64,000 nt of DNA from Bog-159 sp963709155 (GTDB lineage: Bacteria; Acidobacteriota; Terriglobia; Bryobacterales; Bryobacteraceae): the NCBI GenBank assembly GCA_963709155.1, contig CAVPVD010000001.1:558001-622000 (forward strand), read 5' to 3'. Position numbers and translations under genes: made by a program. The notes beneath the pieces are model-generated. The model saw only the letters and a program-made list of their open reading frames with translations. It was not told the DNA's origin and did no database searches. Of the stretch, positions 9,411 through 17,746 are shown one piece after another; the stretch's first letter is position 1, and each line of letters starts with the position of its first letter.

Positions 9411-9716
9411 TCACCACATCAACAGCAAGCCCAACGACCGCCACGCCACGTAGGCCAGCACGATGGCTTCGGCCCAGCGCACGTGCCGGGCGTAGAATCC
9501 CACGCGAATCGCCACCGCGCAAAACACGCCCGCCGCTACCCAGTAGGGATTCAGCCCGCCGGAAAAGACGATCGTGTAGCAGACTATGGCCGCATAAACC
9601 GCGAGGGGCCAATTGGCCGCGAGGGAACCGCGGAATCGCCGCCAAAGCAGGACAATCGTGAACAGCAGCACTAAAACGGTGACGCCATTGAACAGGGTGA
9701 ACGGATAATGGCCCAT
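9411..9716 (-). CDS. Small hydrophobic membrane protein
   Basis: A 101-residue protein starting at ATG 9716 (MGHYPFTLFNGVTVL) with about four short hydrophobic helices separated by basic turns (LLWRRFRG, YARHVRWAE). A much longer in-frame extension up to 10277 is possible on this strand, but it lies antisense to the methyltransferase gene and has non-coding composition; I reject it. Convergent with the preceding gene and divergent from the following one. Family not recognised. Confidence 0.65.
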   Translation of the reverse strand: MGHYPFTLFNGVTVLVLLFTIVLLWRRFRGSLAANWPLAVYAAIVCYTIVFSGGLNPYWVAAGVFCAVAIRVGFYARHVRWAEAIVLAYVAWRSLGLLLMW

Positions 9717-9758
9717 GCGCACCAGCGTAGCGCGCCGGCGGCGGGTTACAACATAAGT

Positions 9759-11099
9759 ATGACCCTGAGTATCTCCCCGGAATCCGTGCGAGAAGCCCGC
9801 CTGCGACAGGACCATAGCGAGGAACTGGCCGAAAAAGGCTGGTATCACAGCTTTGAGCTGCCTGACGGCACGTTGATCGAGGGCGTGAACCCCCTGCCGC
9901 GGCTGCGCGAGCGCTTCGCGCATTTTCCGATCCCGGGTGGACTTTGCGGCAAGCGATTGCTGGACATCGGCGCGTGGGACGGCTGGTTCAGCTTCGAAGC
10001 CGAACGGCACGGCGCGCAGGTAACGGCGGTGGACTGCTGGGAGGCGCCTCATTTTGTAGAGCTGCATCGCAAGTTCTCCTCCAAGGTCGATTACCGCATC
10101 CTTGAAATCTACGAACTGCCGTCGGCCGGCCTGGGGCAATTCGATGTGGTTTTCTTTCTGGGCGTTCTTTATCACCTGCGGCATCCGCTGCTGGCGCTGG
10201 AGATCGTATGCGGCCTGACTACCGACATCGCCATCGTCGAGTCGTTCGTCACCGATGGAGACACGTGGCGGGAACATACCGACGACATCCCCACCATGGA
10301 ATTCTACGAAGGACGCGAGTTAGCCAACCAATTCGATAATTGGGTCGGCCCCAGCGTGGCGTGCCTCCTGGCCATGTGCCGTGCCGCCGGATTTGTGCGC
10401 GTGGAATTGCTGCGCTGCGAACCCTATAACGCCCTGGTGGCCTGCTACCGGAAATGGGAGCCACCGCCAGCGGCGCCTACCTCGGCGCCTCCCCACGAGC
10501 TCGCCGTCGCCAACAATGCGGACCAGGGCATCAACTTTTCGAGCCGCAAGGAGCAGTACATCACCTGCTGGTTCCGGAGCCCCCGCGCCGAAATTGTGAA
10601 GGAGGATCTACGGCTGGAGGTGGATGAATTTGGCGTGGCGTGCTATTGGGCCGGAAACCTGCAGGACCACCTTTGGGCCGCGAACTTTCCCTTGCCGCGC
10701 GGCCTTGCGCCGGGATGGCACGCCCTGCGGCTGCGCCTCGCCGATAGCGATTTCAGCGATGTGGTGCGCATTGCCGTAGACCTTCCCGTCAAAGTCACCC
10801 GGATTGTCTGGCGGGGGGTCCGCGATTCCATTACGTGGCAAAGCGACGAAGTCTCGGTGGCGGCCGAGGGGCACGTGGCCTGTTGGGTGGCCGGACTTCC
10901 GGAGAATGCGGACCGCCACAACGTGCGCGTCTACCTGGACGATACGCGGCTCAGCGTGCAGTGGCTGGGCACGCCGGACGCGGAGGCGGTCTTCCAGGTG
11001 AATGCGCTGGTGCCTGGAACTTTGCCGAAGGGGAAGCATGCGCTGCGGATCGAGTGCGGCGGAGTCAGCTCGGATACATATGAGATCCGGCTGGTTTAA
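9759..11099 (+). CDS. CmoB-like SAM methyltransferase with Ig-like C-terminal tail
   Basis: A 446-residue protein. Residues ~1-245 resemble the DUF1698/CmoB-type methyltransferases: WYHSFELPDG near residue 28, SAM motif I LLDIGAWDGWFSFEAE (68-83), acidic loop AVDCWEAP, and FFLGVLYHLRHPLLALE. From ~260 to the end are two beta-rich modules ending in similar phrases (GWHALRLRLADSDFSD and KGKHALRIECGGVSS), which look like tandem Ig-like domains. No signal peptide is seen, so the methyltransferase is probably cytoplasmic. True CmoB lacks such a tail; this may instead modify a glycan or small molecule. I chose ATG 9759 over 9708 because the upstream codons overlap the divergent gene and are not conserved-looking. 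Confidence 0.8.
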   Translation: MTLSISPESVREARLRQDHSEELAEKGWYHSFELPDGTLIEGVNPLPRLRERFAHFPIPGGLCGKRLLDIGAWDGWFSFEAERHGAQVTAVDCWEAPHFVELHRKFSSKVDYRILEIYELPSAGLGQFDVVFFLGVLYHLRHPLLALEIVCGLTTDIAIVESFVTDGDTWREHTDDIPTMEFYEGRELANQFDNWVGPSVACLLAMCRAAGFVRVELLRCEPYNALVACYRKWEPPPAAPTSAPPHELAVANNADQGINFSSRKEQYITCWFRSPRAEIVKEDLRLEVDEFGVACYWAGNLQDHLWAANFPLPRGLAPGWHALRLRLADSDFSDVVRIAVDLPVKVTRIVWRGVRDSITWQSDEVSVAAEGHVACWVAGLPENADRHNVRVYLDDTRLSVQWLGTPDAEAVFQVNALVPGTLPKGKHALRIECGGVSSDTYEIRLV

Positions 11100-11253
11100 G
11101 TGCTGCGCACCAGGAACCTACCTGCTGTAACTTAGGTTAAGTGTTGACCAACGGCGGTTAACATGCTCCTTTAGGGAAGCATGGACCTTACTGTACGCGT
11201 CAGACCTACTGTATGGTTCCACACTCAGTCTAGCCATTCTGTAAACTTTTGTC

Positions 11254-11281
11254 TTGCACATTCGATTTTCTCTGGTAGTGT
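11254..11281 (+). promoter_or_regulatory. Possible sigma-70 promoter for secreted protein gene
   Basis: TTGCAC at 11254-11259 and TAGTGT at 11276-11281 are separated by 16 bases, 23 bases upstream of the ATG at 11304. The boxes are imperfect, so this is a weak call. Confidence 0.3.
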
Positions 11282-11303
11282 ACTCAGTGGAGGAATTTTA
11301 CAA

Positions 11304-12866
11304 ATGATGAACCTTGCAAGGAAGCTAAGGCCGTCGATACCATGGTTAGTTCCATGTCTTCTCCTGGCTTGTCTGGCACCTGCCCAAGCTACAGTGACAG
11401 TTGCACTGACGCCTACCAGCGGCAGCGGATACACCGGAACCTTCACGTTCAGCGCCACCGATACCGCGGGGTACGCGGATCTGGCGGATGTCCAGATGTA
11501 CATAGGCCCGACGTTGACCTCCACTAACACATGCGAGGCGGTTTACTGGGTATCGTCAAACCTGATTCAATCCTACACGGACACCGGTAGCGCAGGGGCT
11601 TCCGCCGCGCCCGGATCGGCCACGACCCTAGCCAACAGCCAGTGCTCGTTCGCGTTGCAAACGGCGCACGTGACCAAAGCCGGAAATACGGTAAGTGTGA
11701 CCCTGACAGTCACTTTCCAGCCCTGGTACTCAGGCGCCGAAAACGTTTATGTGGCGGGGGTGGCCAATGGGGGCAGCAACAGTGGCTGGCCAAAGCTGGG
11801 CACTTGGACCGCGACTACCGAGATCAACATCGGCGCGCCAACGTGGAGCAGCATCATGACATCCTCGAGTAAACCTTGGTATTTCTATTACGACAACTCC
11901 ACGATAGATGAGTGGTCGCCCACTAACCCCAATAATATCTACTCGATACCCTACACGTTCCCGGCCCCCGCTTCCGGCACCGCGGACGTTACGAGCGCGG
12001 TCTGCACCTTCCCGGACACCTCTCCGGATGCCCCGCCCTTCTGGTTTGAGCCAGTCTCTCCCTACACGGACTGGAGCGGGATGGCCAAAACGATCACCGA
12101 TGGAAATGTGTACTTCGACTATCCAGGCAGTCCTGGCATGTCGAACAGTTCTTTCGGGCTGGAATTCCAGGCTCAGTTCGCCGGCTCATGGAGTTCCGGC
12201 TCGGGCGATATCATCGAGACGACTTTCTGGCATCAACAGCGTTGTTTCTCCGGCGGCCTGGAATACGGCTTCTCCTATACACTAGCCAGCAATTCTCAAA
12301 CCGGGCCCCCAGTGTTTTACTATACGACCAATAGTAATTGCGGGATACAAAACACGACCGCCAATCCGCCCTCGCTGGGTTATTGCCACACCGCGAATTC
12401 GTATTCCAGCAGCTTTCAAAACGAAGATAACTTGCCCGGTAACAACTATCAGTATCCTACACACGGACTGCCAATTAACAATATCACTTTCAATGGCAGT
12501 CCCTATCAGAATCAGTTGCTGCTGTACCACGCCTACGTGACGCCTAACGCGTCCGCGCCGAAGGGCTATCAGTTCCAGGTCGAAGTGACCACGGCCAACA
12601 CGTATACGCTAGTGAATTGCAACGCCAGCTACAACAATACTCCTAAGAACCCGGCCAACGGAGATTCCGGCAACCAAAGCATGAGCTTCACGAATAAGCC
12701 ATGCAGCTTTCCGATCGAGCCCAGCGGCTGGTTCAGTATCCAGACTCTGTACAACACCGGAACCACCGGATACGTGGATACCGGCGTCCAGCGTTCGAAC
12801 ACTATCGTGACGTCGCCGGCGAACCTGGATTTCGAAGTCACCTCGGTCAAAGTCGGAGCGCATTAG
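11304..12866 (+). CDS. Secreted protein of unknown function
   Basis: A 520-residue exported protein. The chosen start is ATG 11304, preceded by GGAGG 11 bases upstream; longer in-frame versions begin in promoter-like sequence. Residues 1-28 form a signal peptide (hydrophobic WLVPCLLLACLAPAQA). The mature part is rich in S, T, N, G and aromatic residues, with scattered cysteines that could form disulfides (NTCEAVYW, NSQCSF, HQQRCFSGG, SNCGIQ). The first ~130 residues resemble a beta-sandwich (VALTPTSGSGYTGTFTFSA). No catalytic motif is recognisable. It may be surface-attached or released; no operon partner follows closely. Confidence 0.75.
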   Translation: MMNLARKLRPSIPWLVPCLLLACLAPAQATVTVALTPTSGSGYTGTFTFSATDTAGYADLADVQMYIGPTLTSTNTCEAVYWVSSNLIQSYTDTGSAGASAAPGSATTLANSQCSFALQTAHVTKAGNTVSVTLTVTFQPWYSGAENVYVAGVANGGSNSGWPKLGTWTATTEINIGAPTWSSIMTSSSKPWYFYYDNSTIDEWSPTNPNNIYSIPYTFPAPASGTADVTSAVCTFPDTSPDAPPFWFEPVSPYTDWSGMAKTITDGNVYFDYPGSPGMSNSSFGLEFQAQFAGSWSSGSGDIIETTFWHQQRCFSGGLEYGFSYTLASNSQTGPPVFYYTTNSNCGIQNTTANPPSLGYCHTANSYSSSFQNEDNLPGNNYQYPTHGLPINNITFNGSPYQNQLLLYHAYVTPNASAPKGYQFQVEVTTANTYTLVNCNASYNNTPKNPANGDSGNQSMSFTNKPCSFPIEPSGWFSIQTLYNTGTTGYVDTGVQRSNTIVTSPANLDFEVTSVKVGAH

Positions 12867-12964
12867 CCAAACCGGATGTGGGGACGCCCGCGGCACGAAA
12901 ATAGAGCCCGGGTGTCCCGCTCTCGCGGCCCAGTCCTGGGCCGGATGCGTCCTATAATTGGTTT

Positions 12965-14671
12965 GTGCTGCTTCGGCCCGTCCCGCGGGAGGTCCCGCGT
13001 CGCCCGTATATTACTGTTGCCACAAACGTACTGCTAGTCGTCGCGGCCGCCCTCACCGCTCTCCTGGCGGCGCGGACATTCTGGTATCTTTTCCGCTCAG
13101 TCACCAATGTGCCCTATCCCGACCAGTGGGTCATGCTGGACCAGATTTGGTCCGCGCGCGGACATTTGAGCTGGACCTACCTTTGGTCGCCATATTGGGG
13201 CCAAAGGCCGCTGTTCCCGCGATTGTTGATTCTCTTTTCGGTCAGGTATCTGCATTACTCCATGCTGCCGTTCGTCGTCACCAACGTGGCGGCGCAGCTA
13301 TGCACGCTATCGGTGATCGTCTGGTCCGTCCGGCGACTCTTCGCCGGCCGCGGCCCGCTCTTCTGGCTTTCGGCAGTCGCCGCCGTGCATCTGCTGCTGT
13401 CTTCGCTGCAAATGGAGGTCTTCGTCGAAGGCATCGAAATCGTCTACACGGTGGGGTATGGCGCGGCCGTGGCGGCCGTCGTGGTGCTCGGCGCCGCGAT
13501 CGATCCCCGGTTCAAATTCCGCACGCGGTTCTGGATTGCCGTTCTGCTGGGCGTCTTATCCACAGGCTTTGTGGCGATAGGGCTGGCCGTCTGGCCGGTC
13601 CTGATGCTGGAGGCCTGGCTGGCTCGCGCGCCGCGGAAATACCTGGTCATGCTGGCAGCCCTAGCCGCGCTGCTGGTGCTGGCGTATGCAATCGGATACA
13701 ACAGAATACCTGAAATGGGCATGGGTGTTGGGGGAGTCATGCGCCATCCCCTGCAGGCCTTTTGCGTGATTGCGTTCGTTCTGGGAGGTCCCATCAGCCT
13801 TTACTCTCCATGGCTCGGCGTCGTCGCCGGCGGGATCGGTATGGCGATGGCTTTGGGCGCCGCCGTGTTTTCCGTGCGCACTCGCAACAGGCAGCCGGCC
13901 GCATCCGCGCTCCTGCTGGTGGTCTTCTTCCTGTTGGGGTCGGCGGTGAGTATCGCCGTCGGGCGCATCACCCCAGGAGCCCTGGCGGGCCACACAGGAC
14001 AGCCCGTGAGCCGATACATGAATCCAGTGTTCATGTTTTGGGCCGCGCTGTTCCCCGTCGCGTTATTCTGCTGGAGCAACGGCCGCATCGCGCGCCTGGC
14101 CGCATTGGCTGTCGCCGCGACGATTCTGGTGCTGACCTTCGGTACCTGGAACTGGCAGTGGATGCTGCCGCGGGCGTGGGCCTCGGTTTCCCAGAGCTAT
14201 GACGCCATCGCTTCCGGCTTCCTGCTGGATGTCCGGGACCGGGAATCCATGTCGCGTATCATTCCGGACCAGGAATATCTTGCACGCATGGTGGACTACA
14301 TGCGGCAACAGGATTTATCTGTATTCGCGGAGTCCAGGGCGCGTTGGCCGGGCCGGAGTATCAACGGCATCGCCCCGATTGGGAAAGGCGCGAATTGCCG
14401 CGCTACCATCGAGCCGGTAAGCCTGGGTGGTAATCCGCCCGCCTTCCGCGTAACCGGAACGCTGACCTTAGATGGCCGTTCTCCGCGCGGCGTTCTAGAT
14501 GTCTTGATTGCGGATGATGCCGGGATGGTCGAAGGTCTCGCGCGAACGCTCCCCGCCGAAAGCGAGAGCCTGGCGGCGGTGAAGTTTTTCGGCTATGCGC
14601 GCGGCGCTTCGCCCGGGAACTGGCGGTTGTTTGCGCTCGTCCGCAACCGGCTGATGGCCTGTTTGGCGTAG
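12965..14671 (+). CDS. Polytopic membrane protein, glycosyltransferase-like layout
   Basis: A 568-residue integral membrane protein with a GTG start at 12965. About ten hydrophobic segments fill residues ~20-410. The last ~150 residues are soluble and beta-rich (from RSINGIAPIGKGANCRATIE). The first extracytoplasmic loop carries PYPDQWVMLDQIW. That layout, with acidic residues after the first helix and a C-terminal soluble domain, resembles membrane-embedded GT-C-type enzymes or O-antigen-related proteins. The canonical catalytic signature is not certain, so activity is not claimed. It converges with the NtrC-like gene, leaving 11 bases between the two stops. Confidence 0.65.
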   Translation: MLLRPVPREVPRRPYITVATNVLLVVAAALTALLAARTFWYLFRSVTNVPYPDQWVMLDQIWSARGHLSWTYLWSPYWGQRPLFPRLLILFSVRYLHYSMLPFVVTNVAAQLCTLSVIVWSVRRLFAGRGPLFWLSAVAAVHLLLSSLQMEVFVEGIEIVYTVGYGAAVAAVVVLGAAIDPRFKFRTRFWIAVLLGVLSTGFVAIGLAVWPVLMLEAWLARAPRKYLVMLAALAALLVLAYAIGYNRIPEMGMGVGGVMRHPLQAFCVIAFVLGGPISLYSPWLGVVAGGIGMAMALGAAVFSVRTRNRQPAASALLLVVFFLLGSAVSIAVGRITPGALAGHTGQPVSRYMNPVFMFWAALFPVALFCWSNGRIARLAALAVAATILVLTFGTWNWQWMLPRAWASVSQSYDAIASGFLLDVRDRESMSRIIPDQEYLARMVDYMRQQDLSVFAESRARWPGRSINGIAPIGKGANCRATIEPVSLGGNPPAFRVTGTLTLDGRSPRGVLDVLIADDAGMVEGLARTLPAESESLAAVKFFGYARGASPGNWRLFALVRNRLMACLA

Positions 14672-14682
14672 CCGGGGAGCCC

Positions 14683-16068
14683 TTACGCCCCGTATTCCTT
14701 CAGCTTGTTATGCAGCGTCTTCAAACTGATGCCGAGAATCTCGGCCGCGCGGGTCTTGTTGTTGTGGGTGTGTTCGAGGGTCCTGAGGATGAGCCCCTTC
14801 TCCGCGTCTTCAACGGTCGTGCCAATGCTGAAACGCACGGATTCGGAATCGTCGGTTACGCTGGCCGCTTCCACTCCCGCGGCTGCCGCCATGGTCGCGC
14901 GGCCTTGCAGAAACGCTGGAACGTGCTTCAGTTCCACGGTTCCCTCGCCGGCCAGAATCACCGCGCGTTCCAGCACATTGCGCAGCTCGCGCACATTACC
15001 CGGCCAGGAGTGCCGCTCGAACGCATCCAGGACGTCCGCTGCAATCCCGGTCACCCGGCATTCGTGCTTGCGGTTCAGCCCGGCGATCAGCGCTTCGGAA
15101 ATGGGCACTACATCTTCCTTGCGCTCGCGGAGCGGCGGCAAATGGATATGAAAAACGTTGAGCCGGTAGAATAGGTCTTCGCGCAGATGTCCGCCGCGGA
15201 TGGCTTCGTCCGGCACTTTATTGGTGGCTGCCACCAGGCGTACGTCCACCTCGAATTCCGACTTGCCGCCCAGGCGGCGCACTTTGGAATCTTCCAGGAT
15301 GCGCAGCAGCTTGGCTTGCGTCGGTAGGGGCATCTCGCCGATTTCGTCCAGCAGCAGCGTGCCGTGTTGCGCCAGCTCGAAACAACCGGAGCGCCGCTCG
15401 GAAGCGCCGGTGAACGAGCCCTTCTCGTGCCCGAACAGTTCGCTTTCGATCAGGGTCTCAGGGAGGGCCGCGCAATTGATGGCGATAAAAGGACCCTGCC
15501 GGCGCGGGCTGAGCTTGTGAATGGTGCGCGCCACCATCTCTTTGCCGGTGCCGCTCTCGCCAGTGATCAGTACGCACGCCTTGCTCGGTCCGGCCTGCTG
15601 CAGCAGCGCGAAGATCTCCCGCATTTTAGCGGAAGCGCCTACCAACTCGCCGAGCGAACCGTTATTGGCCAATTGCCGCAGCAGCGTCTGTTTGTCGTTG
15701 CGTAGCGCGGCGTGAGCAGCCGCTCGGCTCACCAGCACTTCCAGGCTCTTGGGTTGGATCGGTTTTTCGAGGAACCAGTAGGCCCCCAATTCGTGTACGG
15801 TCCTGACCGCCGTTTCAACATTGCCATAAGCCGTCAGCACGATGGTGGGCGGCATATCGCCCATTTCGCGCAATCTTTCAAGGAAGCCGAAACCATCCAG
15901 GCCGGGCATGTTCAAATCGGTCAGGATGACGTCCGCGCCGTTACGGCTCAGCACTTCCAGCGCTTCATTACCCTCGGAGGCGGTCTCCGCGGTCATACCC
16001 CAGGCCGATACCATGGCCGCCAGCCCGCTGCGCTGCGCGGGTTCGTCGTCAACAATTAGGACTCTCAA
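14683..16068 (-). CDS. NtrC-family sigma-54-dependent response regulator
   Basis: A 461-residue three-domain activator. The receiver domain (residues 1-120) has acidic pocket D7/D8, phospho-acceptor D51 in ILTDLNMPG and the lysine in WFLEKPIQ. The AAA+ domain shows Walker A GESGTGKE, the sigma-54 contact loop as GSFTGA (a known variant of GAFTGA), LLDEIGEMP and the LVAATNK and RLNVFHIHLPPLRER motifs. A Fis-type helix-turn-helix ends the protein (NKTRAAEILGISLKTLHNKL). It activates sigma-54 promoters after phosphorylation. I place the start at TTG 16068 (reads MRVLIVDDEP), ten bases after GGAAGG; longer in-frame extensions run into the divergent gene. No sensor kinase is adjacent, so its partner is elsewhere. 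Confidence 0.9.
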   Translation of the reverse strand: MRVLIVDDEPAQRSGLAAMVSAWGMTAETASEGNEALEVLSRNGADVILTDLNMPGLDGFGFLERLREMGDMPPTIVLTAYGNVETAVRTVHELGAYWFLEKPIQPKSLEVLVSRAAAHAALRNDKQTLLRQLANNGSLGELVGASAKMREIFALLQQAGPSKACVLITGESGTGKEMVARTIHKLSPRRQGPFIAINCAALPETLIESELFGHEKGSFTGASERRSGCFELAQHGTLLLDEIGEMPLPTQAKLLRILEDSKVRRLGGKSEFEVDVRLVAATNKVPDEAIRGGHLREDLFYRLNVFHIHLPPLRERKEDVVPISEALIAGLNRKHECRVTGIAADVLDAFERHSWPGNVRELRNVLERAVILAGEGTVELKHVPAFLQGRATMAAAAGVEAASVTDDSESVRFSIGTTVEDAEKGLILRTLEHTHNNKTRAAEILGISLKTLHNKLKEYGA

Positions 16069-16212
16069 CAGATCCAATCCTTCCGGTGTGTGTGCTTTCC
16101 TTTTATTGTAACGCCCGGCGCACCTGTAATCGGAACCCCGATTGCTGGCAAAAAGTTGTGGTTCGCCGGGCGAACGCCCGATTTTTGCGATAATAAGAAC
16201 ACTCGGAGCTGC

Positions 16213-17739
16213 ATGCTCTTCGAAACGGTCCGACGCGCCCGCCACCGTATCCTCGCCAACGAAGCCCTGCGCCATGCCGCGTACGCGGTTAGTGCTGCCC
16301 TGGCGGCGCTGGTGCTGCTGCTGTTGTTGGGAACGCAGATCCTCAGTTGGCTGTGGCTGCTGGCGTTGCCCGCGATCGCGCTGTGCGCCGGCGTTTATGC
16401 CACGTGGCGTAGCGCGCCGACTGCTTACCAGGTGGCGCAGCGGGTGGATCGCAATTTGAAACTGGCGGATATGCTGTCCACCGCGCTTTTCTTTGCCGCC
16501 AACGATCGCGGCGGCGACATGCGCCGCGCGCAGCGCGAACAGGCGGAGCGGATCGCGGCAACCGTCAACCCCCGGCGGGCCATTCCCCTATGCATGCCGC
16601 GGGCGCTCTATGCCACCGCGCTGCTGGCTCTGCTTGCGGGCAGCCTGTTTGCCCTGCGCTATGGACTAGATCGCCGCCTGGACCTGCGCGCGCCGCTCGC
16701 GCGCATCGTGCAGGAGAAACTGGGCTATACAGAATCGCAGCAGGCGGCGCGCGACCGCCGCATCCCGCCCCCCCGCGACCCAAAGCATCCCGGCGAGCCG
16801 GGTTTATCGACGGACGATTCCCAGCAGAAAAGCCCCGGCGAATTGGATGCGGCGCCGGAAAACGCGCTGGATACCGTCGGCGTGCCGGATGTCGATCACA
16901 AGACCGGCGCGGCGCGGCCCGAGAACGCGAAGATGGCGCAGTCGACGCAACTCGAAGGTGAACAGGAGAAAGGCGAGCAGCCCGAGGGAGTCAGCACGAA
17001 AGACGGCGACCCGCAGTCCGCCGATGGGCGCAAAGGCCCTTCGGCCGGTAAGCAAGGAAAACAAGGCGAGGCCGACGGCAAGCAGGATTCCAGCAACTCC
17101 GGTGAAAACTCCGGACTGCTCGGGAAATTCCGGGATGCCATGTCCAGCTTAATGAATCGGATGCGGCAGCAGCCGGGCACCAAGGGCGGGCAGCAGCAGG
17201 CCGGCGCGCAGAAAAACGGCCAGCAGAAGAGCCAATCGGGCGAACCCGGACAGAACGGGAAACAGGGCCAGCAGCAGGGCGACGGCCAGCAGGCCGATGC
17301 AAAAAATGGAGAACCCGCCGACGATAGCCAGAATGCGCAGAAATCGCAACCCGGCAGTCCTGGTGAAAGCGGGCAGCAGCCTGCCACCAAGCAGCCTGGC
17401 AGCGGGATTGGCCGGCAGGACGGCAGCAAAGACGTGAAGCTTGCCGCGCAGCTCGCGGCCATGGGAAAAATCAGCGAGATCATCGGCAAGCGCGCGGCCA
17501 CGGTCACTGGGGAGTTAACCGTGGAAGTCGAAAACAGCAGCCGGCAGTTGCGTACGCCTTATGCCCAGAGCGACGCGCATCACGCGCAGGCCGGCGGCGA
17601 GATCAACCGCGACGAAGTCCCCGCGGCCTTGCAGGCATATGTCGAGCAGTACTTCGAACAGGTGCGCAAGCAGGCGGCCGCCACCACTGCCGCGCCGCGC
17701 ACGCACCATCGCACGGAGCCGCCTAAGCCGGGAATGTAA
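16213..17739 (+). CDS. Membrane-anchored protein with long low-complexity Gln/Gly/Lys region
   Basis: A 508-residue protein starting at ATG 16213 (MLFETVRRARHRILANE). Two strong hydrophobic segments occur near residues 22-60 (VLLLLLGTQILSWLWLL) and one near 138-155. From ~190 to ~430 the chain is almost entirely Q, G, K, S, D, P and N with no hydrophobic core, hence predicted disordered. A short ordered tail follows (KLAAQLAAMGKISEIIGKRA, then EVENSSRQLRTPYAQ, and a helix AYVEQYFEQVRKQ). It is divergent from the NtrC-like gene, sharing ~144 bases of upstream DNA, and converges with gyrA. An upstream ATG at 16090 is rejected because it lies in that shared promoter region. Function not recognised. 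Confidence 0.7.
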   Translation: MLFETVRRARHRILANEALRHAAYAVSAALAALVLLLLLGTQILSWLWLLALPAIALCAGVYATWRSAPTAYQVAQRVDRNLKLADMLSTALFFAANDRGGDMRRAQREQAERIAATVNPRRAIPLCMPRALYATALLALLAGSLFALRYGLDRRLDLRAPLARIVQEKLGYTESQQAARDRRIPPPRDPKHPGEPGLSTDDSQQKSPGELDAAPENALDTVGVPDVDHKTGAARPENAKMAQSTQLEGEQEKGEQPEGVSTKDGDPQSADGRKGPSAGKQGKQGEADGKQDSSNSGENSGLLGKFRDAMSSLMNRMRQQPGTKGGQQQAGAQKNGQQKSQSGEPGQNGKQGQQQGDGQQADAKNGEPADDSQNAQKSQPGSPGESGQQPATKQPGSGIGRQDGSKDVKLAAQLAAMGKISEIIGKRAATVTGELTVEVENSSRQLRTPYAQSDAHHAQAGGEINRDEVPAALQAYVEQYFEQVRKQAAATTAAPRTHHRTEPPKPGM

Positions 17740-17746
17740 CGGCTGA

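Noticed and set aside
9411..10277. Long minus-strand open frame antisense to the methyltransferase gene
   Set aside because: Only its last 101 codons look like a membrane protein; the rest has no natural composition and opposes a strong plus-strand domain.
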